From contig NZ_CP088081.1 of the NCBI RefSeq assembly GCF_021049305.1, forward strand, positions 1,798,001 to 1,862,000: DNA of 64,000 nt, read 5' to 3'. A model generated the notes under the pieces. It worked only from the letters and a program-made list of their open reading frames with translations, was not told the DNA's origin and did no database searches. The DNA is from Ideonella dechloratans (GTDB lineage: Bacteria > Pseudomonadota > Gammaproteobacteria > Burkholderiales > Burkholderiaceae_C). The stretch's first letter is position 1. Each line of letters starts with the position of its first letter. The translations under genes and the position numbers were made by a program. Below, piece by piece: positions 12,900 through 22,645 of this stretch.

Positions 12900-14329
12900 G
12901 ACCCAGCTTCGACGAGATGCATGCCAACAGCGCCACCGTGCGCGAGCATTACCAGACCTACGACCGCTGGCTCGCCCAGCAGCCCCGCGACGTGATGAAG
13001 GCACGGCGCGAGGAGGCGGAGATGATCTTCCGCCGTGTCGGCATCACCTTTGCCGTCTATGGGGACAAGGATTCCGGGGAGGGCACCGAGCGCCTGATTC
13101 CCTTCGACCTGATCCCGCGCGTCATTCCCGCCGGGGAGTGGCGCGAGATGGAGAAGGGCCTGCGACAGCGGGTGACGGCGCTCAACCGCTTCATCCATGA
13201 CGTCTATCACGGGCAGGAGATCCTCAAGGCCGGTCTGATCCCGGCCGAGCAGATCACCCGCAATGCCCAGTTCCGGCCCGAGATGATGGGCGTGGACGTG
13301 CCACGCGAGCTGTACTCCCACATCGCCGGCATCGACATCGTGCGGGCGGCCAACCCCGATGGCTCGGGCAGCTACTACGTGCTGGAGGACAACCTGCGGG
13401 TGCCCAGCGGCGTGAGCTACATGCTCGAGAACCGCAAGATGATGATGCGGCTCTTTCCGGAGCTGTTTTCGGACCACCGGGTGGCCCCGGTGGCGCATTA
13501 CCCGGACCTGCTGCTGGAAACCCTGCGCAGCGTGGCCCCGGGCGGGGTGAACGACCCGACGGTCGTGGTGCTCACGCCGGGCATGTACAACTCGGCCTAT
13601 TTCGAGCACGCCTTCCTGGCCCAGCAGATGGGCGTGGAACTGGTCGAGGGCCAGGACCTGTACGTCAAGGACGGCTTCGTCTTCATGCGCACCACCCAGG
13701 GCCCCAAGCGGGTGGACGTGATCTACCGCCGCCTGGACGACGACTTCCTGGACCCGAAGGTCTTCCGCAAGGATTCGACCCTGGGCTGTGCCGGCCTGGT
13801 GGAAGCCTACAAGGCCGGCAACGTCACCCTGTCCAACGCCATCGGCACCGGGATCGCGGACGACAAGTCCATCTATCCCTACGTGCCCAAGATGATCGAG
13901 TTCTACCTGGGCGAGAAGCCGATCCTCAACAACGTGCCCACCTATCTGTGTCGGGTCGAGGACGATCTGAAATACGTGCTGGACCACCTGGGCGAACTGG
14001 TGGTCAAGGAGGTGCACGGCGCCGGGGGCTACGGCATGCTGGTCGGCCCGGCCGCCACCAAGGCCGAGATCGAGGACTTCCGGGCCCACCTGGTCACCAA
14101 CCCGAGCAACTACATCGCCCAGCCCACGCTGAGCCTGTCCACCTGCCCGACCTTCGTCGAATCCGGTATCGCGCCGCGCCACATCGACCTGCGGCCCTTC
14201 GTGCTTTCGGGCGCCGAGGTGCAGATGGTGCCGGGCGGTCTGACCCGCGTGGCCCTGAAGGAGGGCTCGCTGGTGGTCAACTCCAGCCAGGGCGGCGGCA
14301 CCAAGGATACCTGGGTGCTGGAAGACTGA
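12896..14329 (+). CDS. circularly permuted ATP-grasp protein (first copy)
   Basis: This is a 477-residue protein of the circularly permuted type-2 ATP-grasp family (Pfam CP_ATPgrasp), predicted to form peptide-like amide bonds using ATP. Landmarks are RLIPFDLIPRVIP near residue 60, YVLEDNLRVPSGVSYMLENR near 162-181, then TPGMYNSAYFEHAFLA, DVIYRRLDDDFLDP, KEVHGAGGYGM and a C-terminal GGLTRVALKEGSLVVNSSQG. I chose the ATG at 12896, which overlaps the comEC stop (ATGA), because the next 13 residues match the usual family N-terminus. Its likely partner is the alpha-E gene 23 bases downstream. The reaction product of this family is not established. Confidence 0.9.
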   Translation: MRPSFDEMHANSATVREHYQTYDRWLAQQPRDVMKARREEAEMIFRRVGITFAVYGDKDSGEGTERLIPFDLIPRVIPAGEWREMEKGLRQRVTALNRFIHDVYHGQEILKAGLIPAEQITRNAQFRPEMMGVDVPRELYSHIAGIDIVRAANPDGSGSYYVLEDNLRVPSGVSYMLENRKMMMRLFPELFSDHRVAPVAHYPDLLLETLRSVAPGGVNDPTVVVLTPGMYNSAYFEHAFLAQQMGVELVEGQDLYVKDGFVFMRTTQGPKRVDVIYRRLDDDFLDPKVFRKDSTLGCAGLVEAYKAGNVTLSNAIGTGIADDKSIYPYVPKMIEFYLGEKPILNNVPTYLCRVEDDLKYVLDHLGELVVKEVHGAGGYGMLVGPAATKAEIEDFRAHLVTNPSNYIAQPTLSLSTCPTFVESGIAPRHIDLRPFVLSGAEVQMVPGGLTRVALKEGSLVVNSSQGGGTKDTWVLED

Positions 14330-14352
14330 ATCGAACGCGGAAAGCCAAGAAC

Positions 14353-15309
14353 ATGCTGTCAAGAACCGCCGACCATCTGTTCTGGATGTCGCGCTACATG
14401 GAGCGCGCGGAAAACACCGCGCGCATGCTCGACGTCAACTACCAGACCTCGCTGCTGCCGCAGTCCGCGGCCGTGGCCGAACAGGGCTGGCGCAGCCTGC
14501 TGAGCATCTCCGAGCTCACCCACGACTACCAGAGCCGCTACGACGGCATCAGCGCCCGCCAGGTGATGGACTTCATGGTGCGCGACGAGCGCAACCCCTC
14601 GTCCATCCTGCGCTGCCTGCGCGCCGCGCGCGAGAACGCCCGCGCCGTGCGCGGCTCGCTGACCACCGAGGTCTGGGAGACCACCAACCAGACCTGGCTG
14701 GAATTCAACCGGGTGCTGGCCGACGGGCTGCTCACGCGCGACCCGGCCGCCGTCTTCGAGTGGGTGAAGTTCCGCTCGCACCTCTCGCGCGGGGTGTCGG
14801 TGGGCACCATGCTGCAGGACGAGGCCTTCCACTTCCTGCGCATCGGTTCCTTCCTGGAGCGGGCCGACAACACCGCCCGCCTGCTGGACGTGAAGTTCCA
14901 CGCCGTGGAGAGCGACTTCTACGGCAATGCCAGCGAGAAGGATGGGGACTACGACTTCTACCACTGGTCGGCCATCCTGCGCTCGGTCTCCGCCTTCGAG
15001 ATCTACCGCAAGGTCTACCGCAACGTGATCCTGCCGGAGAAGGTGGCCGAACTGCTGATCGTGCGTCCGGACATGCCGCGTTCCTTGGCCCACTGCATGC
15101 ACGAGGTGGTGACCAACCTCAAGCTGGTGGCCAACCAGCAGTCGGGCGAGACGCTGCGCCGGGCGGGCCGCCTGAGCTGCGACCTGGAATATGCCCGCAT
15201 CGACGAGATCCTCTCGACCGGTCTGCATGCCTACCTGACCCAGTTCCTCGACCGGGTCGGAGATCTGGGCGCCGGGATTGCCCGCGACTTCCTGGTGGCC
15301 TGCGACTGA
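14353..15309 (+). CDS. alpha-E domain protein (DUF403)
   Basis: This is a 318-residue all-helical alpha-E protein. The family signature is present at the N-terminus, LSRTADHLFWMSRYMERAEN (residues 2-21), and repeats in part as FLRIGSFLERADNTARLLD near 175. Alpha-E proteins nearly always accompany circularly permuted ATP-grasp enzymes and transglutaminase-like proteins, and have been predicted to act as a scaffold or accessory subunit; no catalytic residue is evident. It follows the ATP-grasp gene by 23 bases with no terminator, so the two are co-transcribed. A hairpin follows before the next gene. Confidence 0.9.
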   Translation: MLSRTADHLFWMSRYMERAENTARMLDVNYQTSLLPQSAAVAEQGWRSLLSISELTHDYQSRYDGISARQVMDFMVRDERNPSSILRCLRAARENARAVRGSLTTEVWETTNQTWLEFNRVLADGLLTRDPAAVFEWVKFRSHLSRGVSVGTMLQDEAFHFLRIGSFLERADNTARLLDVKFHAVESDFYGNASEKDGDYDFYHWSAILRSVSAFEIYRKVYRNVILPEKVAELLIVRPDMPRSLAHCMHEVVTNLKLVANQQSGETLRRAGRLSCDLEYARIDEILSTGLHAYLTQFLDRVGDLGAGIARDFLVACD

Positions 15310-15343
15310 GGCCGCGGCCAAGGTCTGGTTCGACGCTGTCACA

Positions 15344-15380
15344 AGGACCGGTGCTCTCCCATGGGAGCATCGCCGGTCCT
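15344..15380 (+). repeat. stem-loop between alpha-E and transglutaminase-DUF2126 genes
   Basis: AGGACCGG (15344-15351) pairs with CCGGTCCT (15373-15380), with further internal pairing of TGCTC/GAGCA and CCC/GGG. It stands in the only sizeable gap (120 bases) within the 10-kb ATP-grasp/alpha-E/transglutaminase run. No T-run follows, so it is more likely an attenuating, mRNA-stabilising or processing structure than a strong terminator. Confidence 0.6.
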
Positions 15381-15429
15381 GCCCGATTGATCCGATTCAT
15401 GCGCCCCCCGGGGTGCCGAGGTAAGGCCC

Positions 15430-18400
15430 GTGTCCATCCACGTCGCGCTCAAACACGTCACCCACTACCGCTATGACCGGCTGGTGAATCTCTCGCCGCA
15501 GGTCGTCCGCCTGCGGCCGGCACCGCACTGCCGCACGCCCATCCTTTCGTACTCGATGAGGGTGGAGCCGGCCAACCATTTCACCAACTGGCAGCAGGAC
15601 CCTTTCTCCAACTACCTGGCCCGCCTGGTCTTCCCGGAGCCGACCACCGAGTTCAAGGTCACGGTGGACCTGGTGGCCGAGATGGCGGTCTACAACCCCT
15701 TCGATTTCTTCCTGGAGCCGGGGGCCGAGAACTTTCCCTTCGCCTACGAGCCGGGCCTGGCGGCAGAGCTCGCGCCCTACCTGGTGGCGGAGACGCCCAC
15801 GCCGGCCTTTGCGAAGTTCCTGGCCAGCATCGACCGCAAGGAGATGCGCACCATCGACTTCCTGGTCGGCCTGAACCAGCGCCTGCAGAACGACATCTCC
15901 TACCTCATCCGCATGGAGCCGGGCGTGCAGACCCCGGAGGAGACGCTGACCAAGGCCTCGGGCTCCTGCCGCGACACCGGCTGGCTGCTGGTTGAGACCC
16001 TGCGCCACATGGGCCTGGCCGCACGCTTCGTGTCGGGTTACCTGATCCAACTGACCCCCGATGTGAAGGCGCTCGATGGCCCCAGCGGCACCGAGGTGGA
16101 CTTCACCGACCTGCATGCCTGGTGCGAGGTCTACCTGCCCGGCGCGGGGTGGATCGGCCTGGATCCGACCTCCGGGCTGCTGGCGGGCGAGGGTCACATC
16201 CCGCTGGCCTGCACCCCCACACCCTCCAGCGCCGCCCCCATCACCGGGGCGGTGGACGAGTGCGAGGTCACCTTCGGCCACGAGATGGCCGTCACCCGCA
16301 TCTTCGAGTCACCCCGCGTCACCAAGCCCTACACCGAGGACCAGTGGGCCCAGGTGCTGCAACTGGGCGAGCGGGTGGATGCCCAGCTGGCGGCCGGCGA
16401 TGTGCGCCTGACCATGGGTGGCGAGCCGACCTTCGTCTCGGTGGACGACCGCGACGGTGCCGAATGGAACACCGACGCCCTGGGCCCGACCAAGCGGGTC
16501 TATGCCCAGGACCTGGTGCAGCGCCTGCGCGACGAGTACGGGCAGGGCGGTTTCCTGCACTTCGGCCAGGGCAAGTGGTACCCCGGCGAGCAGCTGCCAC
16601 GCTGGGCCCTGTCGATCTACTGGCGCACCGATGGCCAGCCCTGCTGGGGCGACCCCTCCCTGTTCGCCGACGAGCGTGACCTGCACCAGTACACCAGTGC
16701 CGATGCCAAGCGCTTCATGAGTGCGCTGACCCGCCACCTGGGCGTGGGCGACCAGTTCGTCCAGACCGGCTATGAAGACACCTGGTACTACCTGTGGCGC
16801 GAGCGTCGCCTGCCGGTGAACGTCGACCCCTTCGATTCCCGTCTGGACGACGAGCTGGAGCGGGTGCGCCTGCGCCGCATCTTCGACCAGGGCCTGGAAC
16901 ACGAGGTGGGCTATGTGCTGCCCATCAAGCGGGCCGAGGGCCCGACCCTGTCGGGCGGCAAGTGGGAGACCGGTCCCTGGTTCTTCCGCGACGAACGCAT
17001 GTACCTGATCCCCGGCGATTCGCCGATGGGCTACCGCCTGCCGCTGGATTCCCTGCCTTGGGTGAAGGACAGCGACTACCCCTATCTGCACGACTACGAC
17101 CCCTTCGCCCCGCGCGGCGAGCTGCCGGCCCCGGCCGAGCTGCGCCGGCAGATGCTGGGCCTGCGCGGCGGCACCTCCGCGGGGGGCGCCGACGAGGGTG
17201 CGGGCTATGCCGCACACCGTATTGGCGGCGGCTTTGCCGAAGGTGGCACCGTGGCGCTGCAGAACAGCCCGCAGGGCGCCGGCAACGCCGGTCCAGGCGG
17301 GCTGCCCGGCGGCAGGGTCTTGCCCGACGCCTACCCCGAGCGCTTCCAGTCGGCCCACTGGATCACCCGCACCGCGCTGTGCGTGGAGGTGCGCGACCCG
17401 CGCCGGGCCAACGGCCCCAAGGCCGAGAAGGTGGGGCAGGCCAGCGGCGTGCTCTACGTCTTCATGCCCCCGCTGGCGCTGCTGGAGGACTATCTGGAGC
17501 TGCTGACCGCGGTGGAGGCCACGGCGGCCGAACTGGGCGTCAAGGTGGTGCTGGAGGGCTACCCGCCGCCGCGCGATCCGCGCCTGAAGCTGCTGCAGGT
17601 CACGCCCGACCCGGGCGTCATCGAGGTCAACATCCACCCGGCCCACAACTGGAAGGAACTGGTGCAGCACACCGAGTTCCTCTACGACGCAGCCTGGCGC
17701 TCGCGCCTGTCGACCGAGAAGTTCATGCTCGACGGCCGCCACACCGGCACCGGCGGCGGCAACCACTTCGTGATGGGCGGGGCCACGCCGGCGGATTCGC
17801 CCTTCCTGCGCCGGCCGGACCTGCTGGCCTCGCTGCTGGCCTACTGGCACAACCACCCGGCGCTGAGCTACCTGTTCTCCGGCCTGTTCATCGGCCCGAC
17901 CAGCCAGGCCCCGCGGGTGGACGAGGCCCGCAATGACCAGCTGCGCGAGCTGGAGGTCGCCCTGGGCGAGATCGAACGCAACAAGGCCATCTACGGCGAG
18001 GACATGCCGCCCTGGCTGGTGGACCGAACCCTGCGCAATGTGCTCGTGGATGTCACCGGCAACACGCACCGCAGCGAGTTCTGCATCGACAAGCTCTATT
18101 CGCCGGATTCGGCCAGCGGCCGGCTGGGCCTGCTGGAGCTGCGTGCCTTCGAGATGCCGCCGCATGCGCGCATGAGCATCGTGCAGCAGCTGCTGCTGCG
18201 CTCGCTGGTGGCGCGCTTCTGGAAGGAGCCCTACCGCGCGCCCCTGGTGCGTTGGGGCACCGAGCTGCACGACCGCTTCCTGCTGCCCACCTTCATCCAG
18301 ATGGACTTCGAGGACGTGATCGAGGACATGCAGCGGGCCGGTTACGCCTTCGACGCCGCCTGGTTCGCCCCGCACTTCGAGTTCCGCTTCCCCAAGATCG

Positions 18401-18933
18401 GCGAGATTGCCGCCCGAGGCGTGCACATGGTGCTGCGCAACGCGCTGGAGCCCTGGCACGTGATGGGCGAGGAGGGCGCGGCCGGTGGCACGGTGCGCTA
18501 TGTCGATTCGTCGCTGGAGCGCGTGGAGGTCAAGGTCAGCGGCCTGGTGAATCCGCGCCACCGCGTGACCGTCAACGGCGTGACGCTGCCCCTGCAACCC
18601 ACCGGACGGGTGGGCGAATATGTGGCCGGCGTGCGCTTCCGGGCCTGGCAGCCGCCTTCGGCCCTGCACCCCACCATCGGCGTGCATGCGCCGCTGACGG
18701 TGGACCTGGTGGACACCTGGGCCCAGCGCTCGCTGGGCGGGGGGCGCTACCACGTGGCCCACCCGGGCGGCCGCAACTACGCCACCTTCCCGATCAACGC
18801 CTACGAGGCCGAGAGCCGCCGTCTGGCGCGCTTCTTCCCCTTCGGGCACACGCCGGGCAAGATGGTGGTGGCCGAGGCCGAGCGCAGCCTGGAGTTCCCG
18901 TTCACGCTGGACCTGCGCAAGGTCGGGCGTTGA
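15430..18933 (+). CDS. transglutaminase-like protein fused to DUF2126 putative amidoligase
   Basis: This is a 1167-residue two-part protein. Residues 1-290 are a bacterial transglutaminase-like cysteine-peptidase fold, with the N-terminal [16 protein letters not shown] segment and a complete triad: Cys in [10 protein letters not shown] (C180), His in DLHAWCEV (H229) and Asp in WIGLDPTSG (D245). The rest is DUF2126, listed in Pfam as a putative amidoligase, beginning near [11 protein letters not shown] and including [14 protein letters not shown] and [17 protein letters not shown]. The start codon is GTG. The protein thus joins a possible amide-hydrolysing or transferring domain with a possible amide-forming domain. 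No signal peptide is seen. Substrate unknown. Confidence 0.92.
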   Translation: MSIHVALKHVTHYRYDRLVNLSPQVVRLRPAPHCRTPILSYSMRVEPANHFTNWQQDPFSNYLARLVFPEPTTEFKVTVDLVAEMAVYNPFDFFLEPGAENFPFAYEPGLAAELAPYLVAETPTPAFAKFLASIDRKEMRTIDFLVGLNQRLQNDISYLIRMEPGVQTPEETLTKASGSCRDTGWLLVETLRHMGLAARFVSGYLIQLTPDVKALDGPSGTEVDFTDLHAWCEVYLPGAGWIGLDPTSGLLAGEGHIPLACTPTPSSAAPITGAVDECEVTFGHEMAVTRIFESPRVTKPYTEDQWAQVLQLGERVDAQLAAGDVRLTMGGEPTFVSVDDRDGAEWNTDALGPTKRVYAQDLVQRLRDEYGQGGFLHFGQGKWYPGEQLPRWALSIYWRTDGQPCWGDPSLFADERDLHQYTSADAKRFMSALTRHLGVGDQFVQTGYEDTWYYLWRERRLPVNVDPFDSRLDDELERVRLRRIFDQGLEHEVGYVLPIKRAEGPTLSGGKWETGPWFFRDERMYLIPGDSPMGYRLPLDSLPWVKDSDYPYLHDYDPFAPRGELPAPAELRRQMLGLRGGTSAGGADEGAGYAAHRIGGGFAEGGTVALQNSPQGAGNAGPGGLPGGRVLPDAYPERFQSAHWITRTALCVEVRDPRRANGPKAEKVGQASGVLYVFMPPLALLEDYLELLTAVEATAAELGVKVVLEGYPPPRDPRLKLLQVTPDPGVIEVNIHPAHNWKELVQHTEFLYDAAWRSRLSTEKFMLDGRHTGTGGGNHFVMGGATPADSPFLRRPDLLASLLAYWHNHPALSYLFSGLFIGPTSQAPRVDEARNDQLRELEVALGEIERNKAIYGEDMPPWLVDRTLRNVLVDVTGNTHRSEFCIDKLYSPDSASGRLGLLELRAFEMPPHARMSIVQQLLLRSLVARFWKEPYRAPLVRWGTELHDRFLLPTFIQMDFEDVIEDMQRAGYAFDAAWFAPHFEFRFPKIGEIAARGVHMVLRNALEPWHVMGEEGAAGGTVRYVDSSLERVEVKVSGLVNPRHRVTVNGVTLPLQPTGRVGEYVAGVRFRAWQPPSALHPTIGVHAPLTVDLVDTWAQRSLGGGRYHVAHPGGRNYATFPINAYEAESRRLARFFPFGHTPGKMVVAEAERSLEFPFTLDLRKVGR

Positions 18934-19025
18934 GCCGGCGGTTCGTGATGTTTCCGTGACACATGACCGAGCGGGATGGGCCACCCCCGAGCCCGGGCGT
19001 TGGCCCGGCAAGGCATGATCGCGGG

Positions 19026-21659
19026 ATGTCTTCCGGAGTTCCCGCCATCGTTCCCCTGCCGCCGCAGCAGACCAGCCTGCTGTCGGACGAACCCCTCGAC
19101 CCCGTGGCCCTGGCCCACGGGGCCGTGCAGCGCGGCGACGACGGGCACTTCGACGAGCTGACGGGGCGGCTCAACGAGGGGGCGGCGCCCGCAGGCGCCC
19201 TGACCCCGATCTGGCAGCGCTTCTTCACCTCCACCGGGGTCCAGGGGTGGCAGGATCTGCCCCACCGGCTGGACCGTCTGCGCCACCGCGTGCGGGAGGA
19301 CGGCGCCACCTACAACGTCTACGACGACCCGGATCAGCCCACGCGCCCCTGGCCGCTGGAGCTGCTGCCCATGCTCATCGGCCCCGGGGACTGGGCGGCC
19401 ATCGAGCAAGGTGTGGCCCAGCGGGCCCGTTTGCTCAACGCCGCCATGGCCGACATCTACGGCCAGCGCAGCCTGCTGGACCTGGGGCTGCTGCCGGCCT
19501 CGCTGGTGCTGGGGCATCCGCAGTACCTGCGTGCGCTGCACGGGGCCAAGCCCCCGGGGGGCGTGCATCTGCATGTGGCGGCCTTCGACCTGTCCCGCGG
19601 GCCGGATGGCAGCTGGCGCGTGCTGCAGCAGCGCACGCAGGCCCCCTCCGGCCTCGGCTACCTGATCGAGAACCGGCTGATCGTCTCGCAGCAGCTGCCC
19701 GAGGCCTTCCGCGACCTGCACGTGCAGCGCCTGGCGGGCAGCTTCCAGACCCTGATGGAAGGGCTGATGCGCATCTCGCCCGCGGGCGAAACCTCCCGCG
19801 CGGTGCTGCTCACACCGGGGCCGCACAACGAGACCTATTTCGAGCATGTCTTCCTGGCCCGCTACCTCGGCATCACCCTGGTGGAGGGCGGCGACCTGAC
19901 GGTGCGGGCCAACCGGCTCTACCTGAAGACCCTGCGCGGGCTGGAGCGGGTTCACATCCTGCTGCGACGGGTGGATGACGAATACCTGGACCCGCTGGAG
20001 CTGCGTCCCGACTCCGCGCTGGGCATTCCCGGCCTGGTGCAGGCTTTGCGGGCCGGCGAGGTGGTGGTGGCCAACGCCCCCGGTGCCGGCTGGCTGGAGA
20101 GCCCGGGCCTGGCCGCCTTCTGGCCCGGTGTGGCGCGCCACCTGCTGGACGAGGAACTGCTGCTGCCCAGTGCCACCAGCTGGTGGTGTGGCGAGCAGAC
20201 GGTCTGGGACAGGCACAAGAGTCGGCTGGAGGAGTTCGTGGTGGCGCCCACCTTCCCGGCCAGCGACACCACGCACAGCTTCGCACCGGTGCTGGCGGCC
20301 ACCCAGGCGCCCAGCGCCCGCGCCAGCCTGGCCGGCCGCATCGAGGCCGATCCGGCGGCCCATACCCTGCAGGCCCGCAGCCGCCCCTCGGAGATGCCGG
20401 TGTGGCACGAGGGCCGGCTGGAGCCGCGCCCGGCCGTGGTCCGCGTCTTCGCCATTGCGGACGGGCAAGGCGGCTGGCAGGTGCTGCCCGGCGGCATGAC
20501 CCGGGTGGCCACCCGGCGCGAAGCGCTGCACGACCCCTGGCTGTCCATGCAGCGTGGCAGCGCCAGCGCCGACACCTGGGTGCTGACCGAGGGGCCGGTG
20601 GACCCGACGTCCCTGCTGCCCAAGCCGCTGAGCGCCACCGATCTCTCGCGGATGCACCGCAGCGTGACCAGCCGCTCGGCCGAGAACCTGTTCTGGCTGG
20701 GCCGCTACACCGAGCGGGCCGAAAATTCGGTGCGCCTGGCCCGCCTGACCCTGGAATCGCTCTCCGGTGCCGCGCTGCACGAGGCCTCTCCCGCCGTGCT
20801 GGCGGTGCTGGACCAACTGGCCCGACGCCATGGCCTGGCGGGCGACAGCGTGCCCTCGCCGCTGCAGTCGCAGCGGGTGTTCGAGCGTTCGCTGATTCAT
20901 GCGCTGGGCGACACGCGGGGGGCCACCAGCGTGGCCTTCAACCTGCAGGCCCTGCAGGGCTGTGCCCAGGCCCTGCGCGAACGGCTGTCGCCGGAGCACT
21001 GGCAGCTCATCCGCGAGGTGGGTGAACAGTTCCAGGGGCGGCTGTCGGCCATCTTCGGGTCGGCCTCCACCGACCCGGTCACCGAAGTCATCGATGCCCT
21101 GACGCAGGCCGACGGCCATCTGGCGGCGATCACCGGCGGCCAGACCGATCGCATGACCCGCGACGATGGCTGGCGCCTGCTCAGCGTGGGGCGTCAGCTG
21201 GAGCGCCTGGATTTCCTATCGCACGCCATGGCCTGCAGCTTCGAGCACGGCCTGCACCGCTGCGACGACGGCTTTGCGCTGATGCTGGGCCTCTTTGATT
21301 CCACCATCACCTACCGGGCCCATTTCCAGGCCCGGCGCGAAGTGCCTCCCCTGCTGCACCTGCTGGTGTTCGACACCGACAACCCCCGTTCCCTGGCCTG
21401 GGTGGGCCGCACCATGCGCGAGCGCCTGCTGAAACTGGCCCGCCATGAGCCCGACTGGGCACAGGAGGTGGTGGAGAAGCTGCCGCGCCCCGAACAGTGG
21501 TCGCTGGAGGCGCTCAGCGCCGACGTGGGTGACCATGCCCACGCCGCCTTGGTCGAGGTCCTGCAGGCCTGCAGCGTGCAGGCGCAGGAGGTGTCCGATG
21601 CCATCGGCCGCAAGCTGTTCTCCCATGTGGGGCCGGTGGACCGCATGGTGTGGCAATGA
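19026..21659 (+). CDS. ATP-grasp / alpha-E fusion protein (second copy)
   Basis: One polypeptide of about 877 residues carries both activities that are separate genes upstream. The N-terminal circularly permuted ATP-grasp region (to about residue 525) shows YLIENRLIVSQ, LLTPGPHNETYFEHVFLA, LRRVDDEYLDP and LPGGMTRVA. The C-terminal alpha-E domain begins with SRSAENLFWLGRYTERAEN. An alternative ATG at 18963 would add 21 Pro/Arg-rich residues; I prefer 19026 because of a CATGAT -10-like hexamer 6 bases upstream and the quality of the encoded N-terminus. The ATP-grasp half is distant from the first copy and lacks the VLEDNLRVPSG wording (APSGLGYLIENR instead). Its stop overlaps the next start. 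Confidence 0.88.
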   Translation: MSSGVPAIVPLPPQQTSLLSDEPLDPVALAHGAVQRGDDGHFDELTGRLNEGAAPAGALTPIWQRFFTSTGVQGWQDLPHRLDRLRHRVREDGATYNVYDDPDQPTRPWPLELLPMLIGPGDWAAIEQGVAQRARLLNAAMADIYGQRSLLDLGLLPASLVLGHPQYLRALHGAKPPGGVHLHVAAFDLSRGPDGSWRVLQQRTQAPSGLGYLIENRLIVSQQLPEAFRDLHVQRLAGSFQTLMEGLMRISPAGETSRAVLLTPGPHNETYFEHVFLARYLGITLVEGGDLTVRANRLYLKTLRGLERVHILLRRVDDEYLDPLELRPDSALGIPGLVQALRAGEVVVANAPGAGWLESPGLAAFWPGVARHLLDEELLLPSATSWWCGEQTVWDRHKSRLEEFVVAPTFPASDTTHSFAPVLAATQAPSARASLAGRIEADPAAHTLQARSRPSEMPVWHEGRLEPRPAVVRVFAIADGQGGWQVLPGGMTRVATRREALHDPWLSMQRGSASADTWVLTEGPVDPTSLLPKPLSATDLSRMHRSVTSRSAENLFWLGRYTERAENSVRLARLTLESLSGAALHEASPAVLAVLDQLARRHGLAGDSVPSPLQSQRVFERSLIHALGDTRGATSVAFNLQALQGCAQALRERLSPEHWQLIREVGEQFQGRLSAIFGSASTDPVTEVIDALTQADGHLAAITGGQTDRMTRDDGWRLLSVGRQLERLDFLSHAMACSFEHGLHRCDDGFALMLGLFDSTITYRAHFQARREVPPLLHLLVFDTDNPRSLAWVGRTMRERLLKLARHEPDWAQEVVEKLPRPEQWSLEALSADVGDHAHAALVEVLQACSVQAQEVSDAIGRKLFSHVGPVDRMVWQ

Positions 21660-22645
21660 CGGCCCTGCGCTGGCTGCGGGTGCAGCACGACACCCACTAC
21701 GACTACGATGCTCCGGTGGAACTGGCCCACCACGTGGCCTACCTGGCGCCGCGGGCCACCGCGGTTCAGCAGGTGCGCGGCTGGACGCTGAGCATCGATC
21801 CGCTGCCCGACGAATGGCTGCCGCTGCAGGAGGGCGCCGAGGAGCCTTCGGCCCTGCAGGCGGGGCTGGCGCTGCCGGCGGCCCAGCACAGCCTGGACAG
21901 CTGGGGCAACCAGCGGCTGACCTTCAGCCATTCCCGCGTGCACGAGCGGCTGACGGTGCGCTCCACCTTCGAGGCCGGCTTGGCCGAACCTGTGATGCCG
22001 GACACCGGCCGCAGCCCGGCCTGGGAGGAGGTGGCCGAATCCCTGCGCTACCACGCGGGGGCGGCGCACTCCGAGGCGGTGGAGTTCACCCTGCCGTCGC
22101 AGTTCGTGCCGCGTTCGGCCCAGCTGGCCGCCTTCGGCCGGCTGGCCTTCACGCCTGGACGCAGCGTGCTCGAGGGTGCGCTGGCCCTGATGAACCTGGT
22201 GCATGAGCGCTTCGAGTACCAGCCACAGGCCACCTCGGTCAACACCCGGGCGACCGAGGCGCTGAGCCTGTCGCGCGGGGTCTGCCAGGATTTCGCCCAC
22301 GTGATGATCGGGGCGTGTCGCTCGCTGGGCCTGGCGGCCCGCTACGTCAGCGGCTACCTGCTGACCCAGCCACCGCCAGGGCAGCCCCGGCTCATCGGCG
22401 CGGATGCCTCCCACGCCTGGGCGGCCGTCTGGTGCCCGGACAATGGTTGGCTGGCGCTGGACCCGACCAACAACGTGCCGGTGGGGCTGGACCATGTCAC
22501 CCTGGCCTGGGGGCGGGACTATGCCGACGTGGCGCCGCTGCGCGGCGTCATCCGCGGCGGAGGCCGGGCCTTGCCGCGGGTGGCCGTGACGGTGGCCCCG
22601 CTGGATGAACTGCCGCTGCTGCGCAGCGTGCCGAAGGAGACATGA
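21656..22645 (+). CDS. transglutaminase-like cysteine protein (second copy)
   Basis: This is a 329-residue protein with a bacterial transglutaminase N-terminal region (HDTHYDYDAPVELAHHVAYL) and a transglutaminase core with complete triad: Cys in SRGVCQDFAH (C210), His in DASHAWAAV (H253) and Asp in WLALDPTNN (D269). No signal peptide is seen, so it probably acts in the cytoplasm as a peptidase, transglutaminase or amide hydrolase. The ATG at 21656 overlaps the stop of the fusion gene (ATGA); a GTG six bases earlier is also possible. It pairs with the ATP-grasp/alpha-E fusion exactly as the larger transglutaminase pairs with the separate ATP-grasp and alpha-E genes. Confidence 0.9.
   Translation: MTALRWLRVQHDTHYDYDAPVELAHHVAYLAPRATAVQQVRGWTLSIDPLPDEWLPLQEGAEEPSALQAGLALPAAQHSLDSWGNQRLTFSHSRVHERLTVRSTFEAGLAEPVMPDTGRSPAWEEVAESLRYHAGAAHSEAVEFTLPSQFVPRSAQLAAFGRLAFTPGRSVLEGALALMNLVHERFEYQPQATSVNTRATEALSLSRGVCQDFAHVMIGACRSLGLAARYVSGYLLTQPPPGQPRLIGADASHAWAAVWCPDNGWLALDPTNNVPVGLDHVTLAWGRDYADVAPLRGVIRGGGRALPRVAVTVAPLDELPLLRSVPKET

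Noticed and set aside
16309..19011. 900-codon minus-strand frame opposite DUF2126 gene
   Set aside because: Shadow of the transglutaminase-DUF2126 gene; composition is antisense-like.
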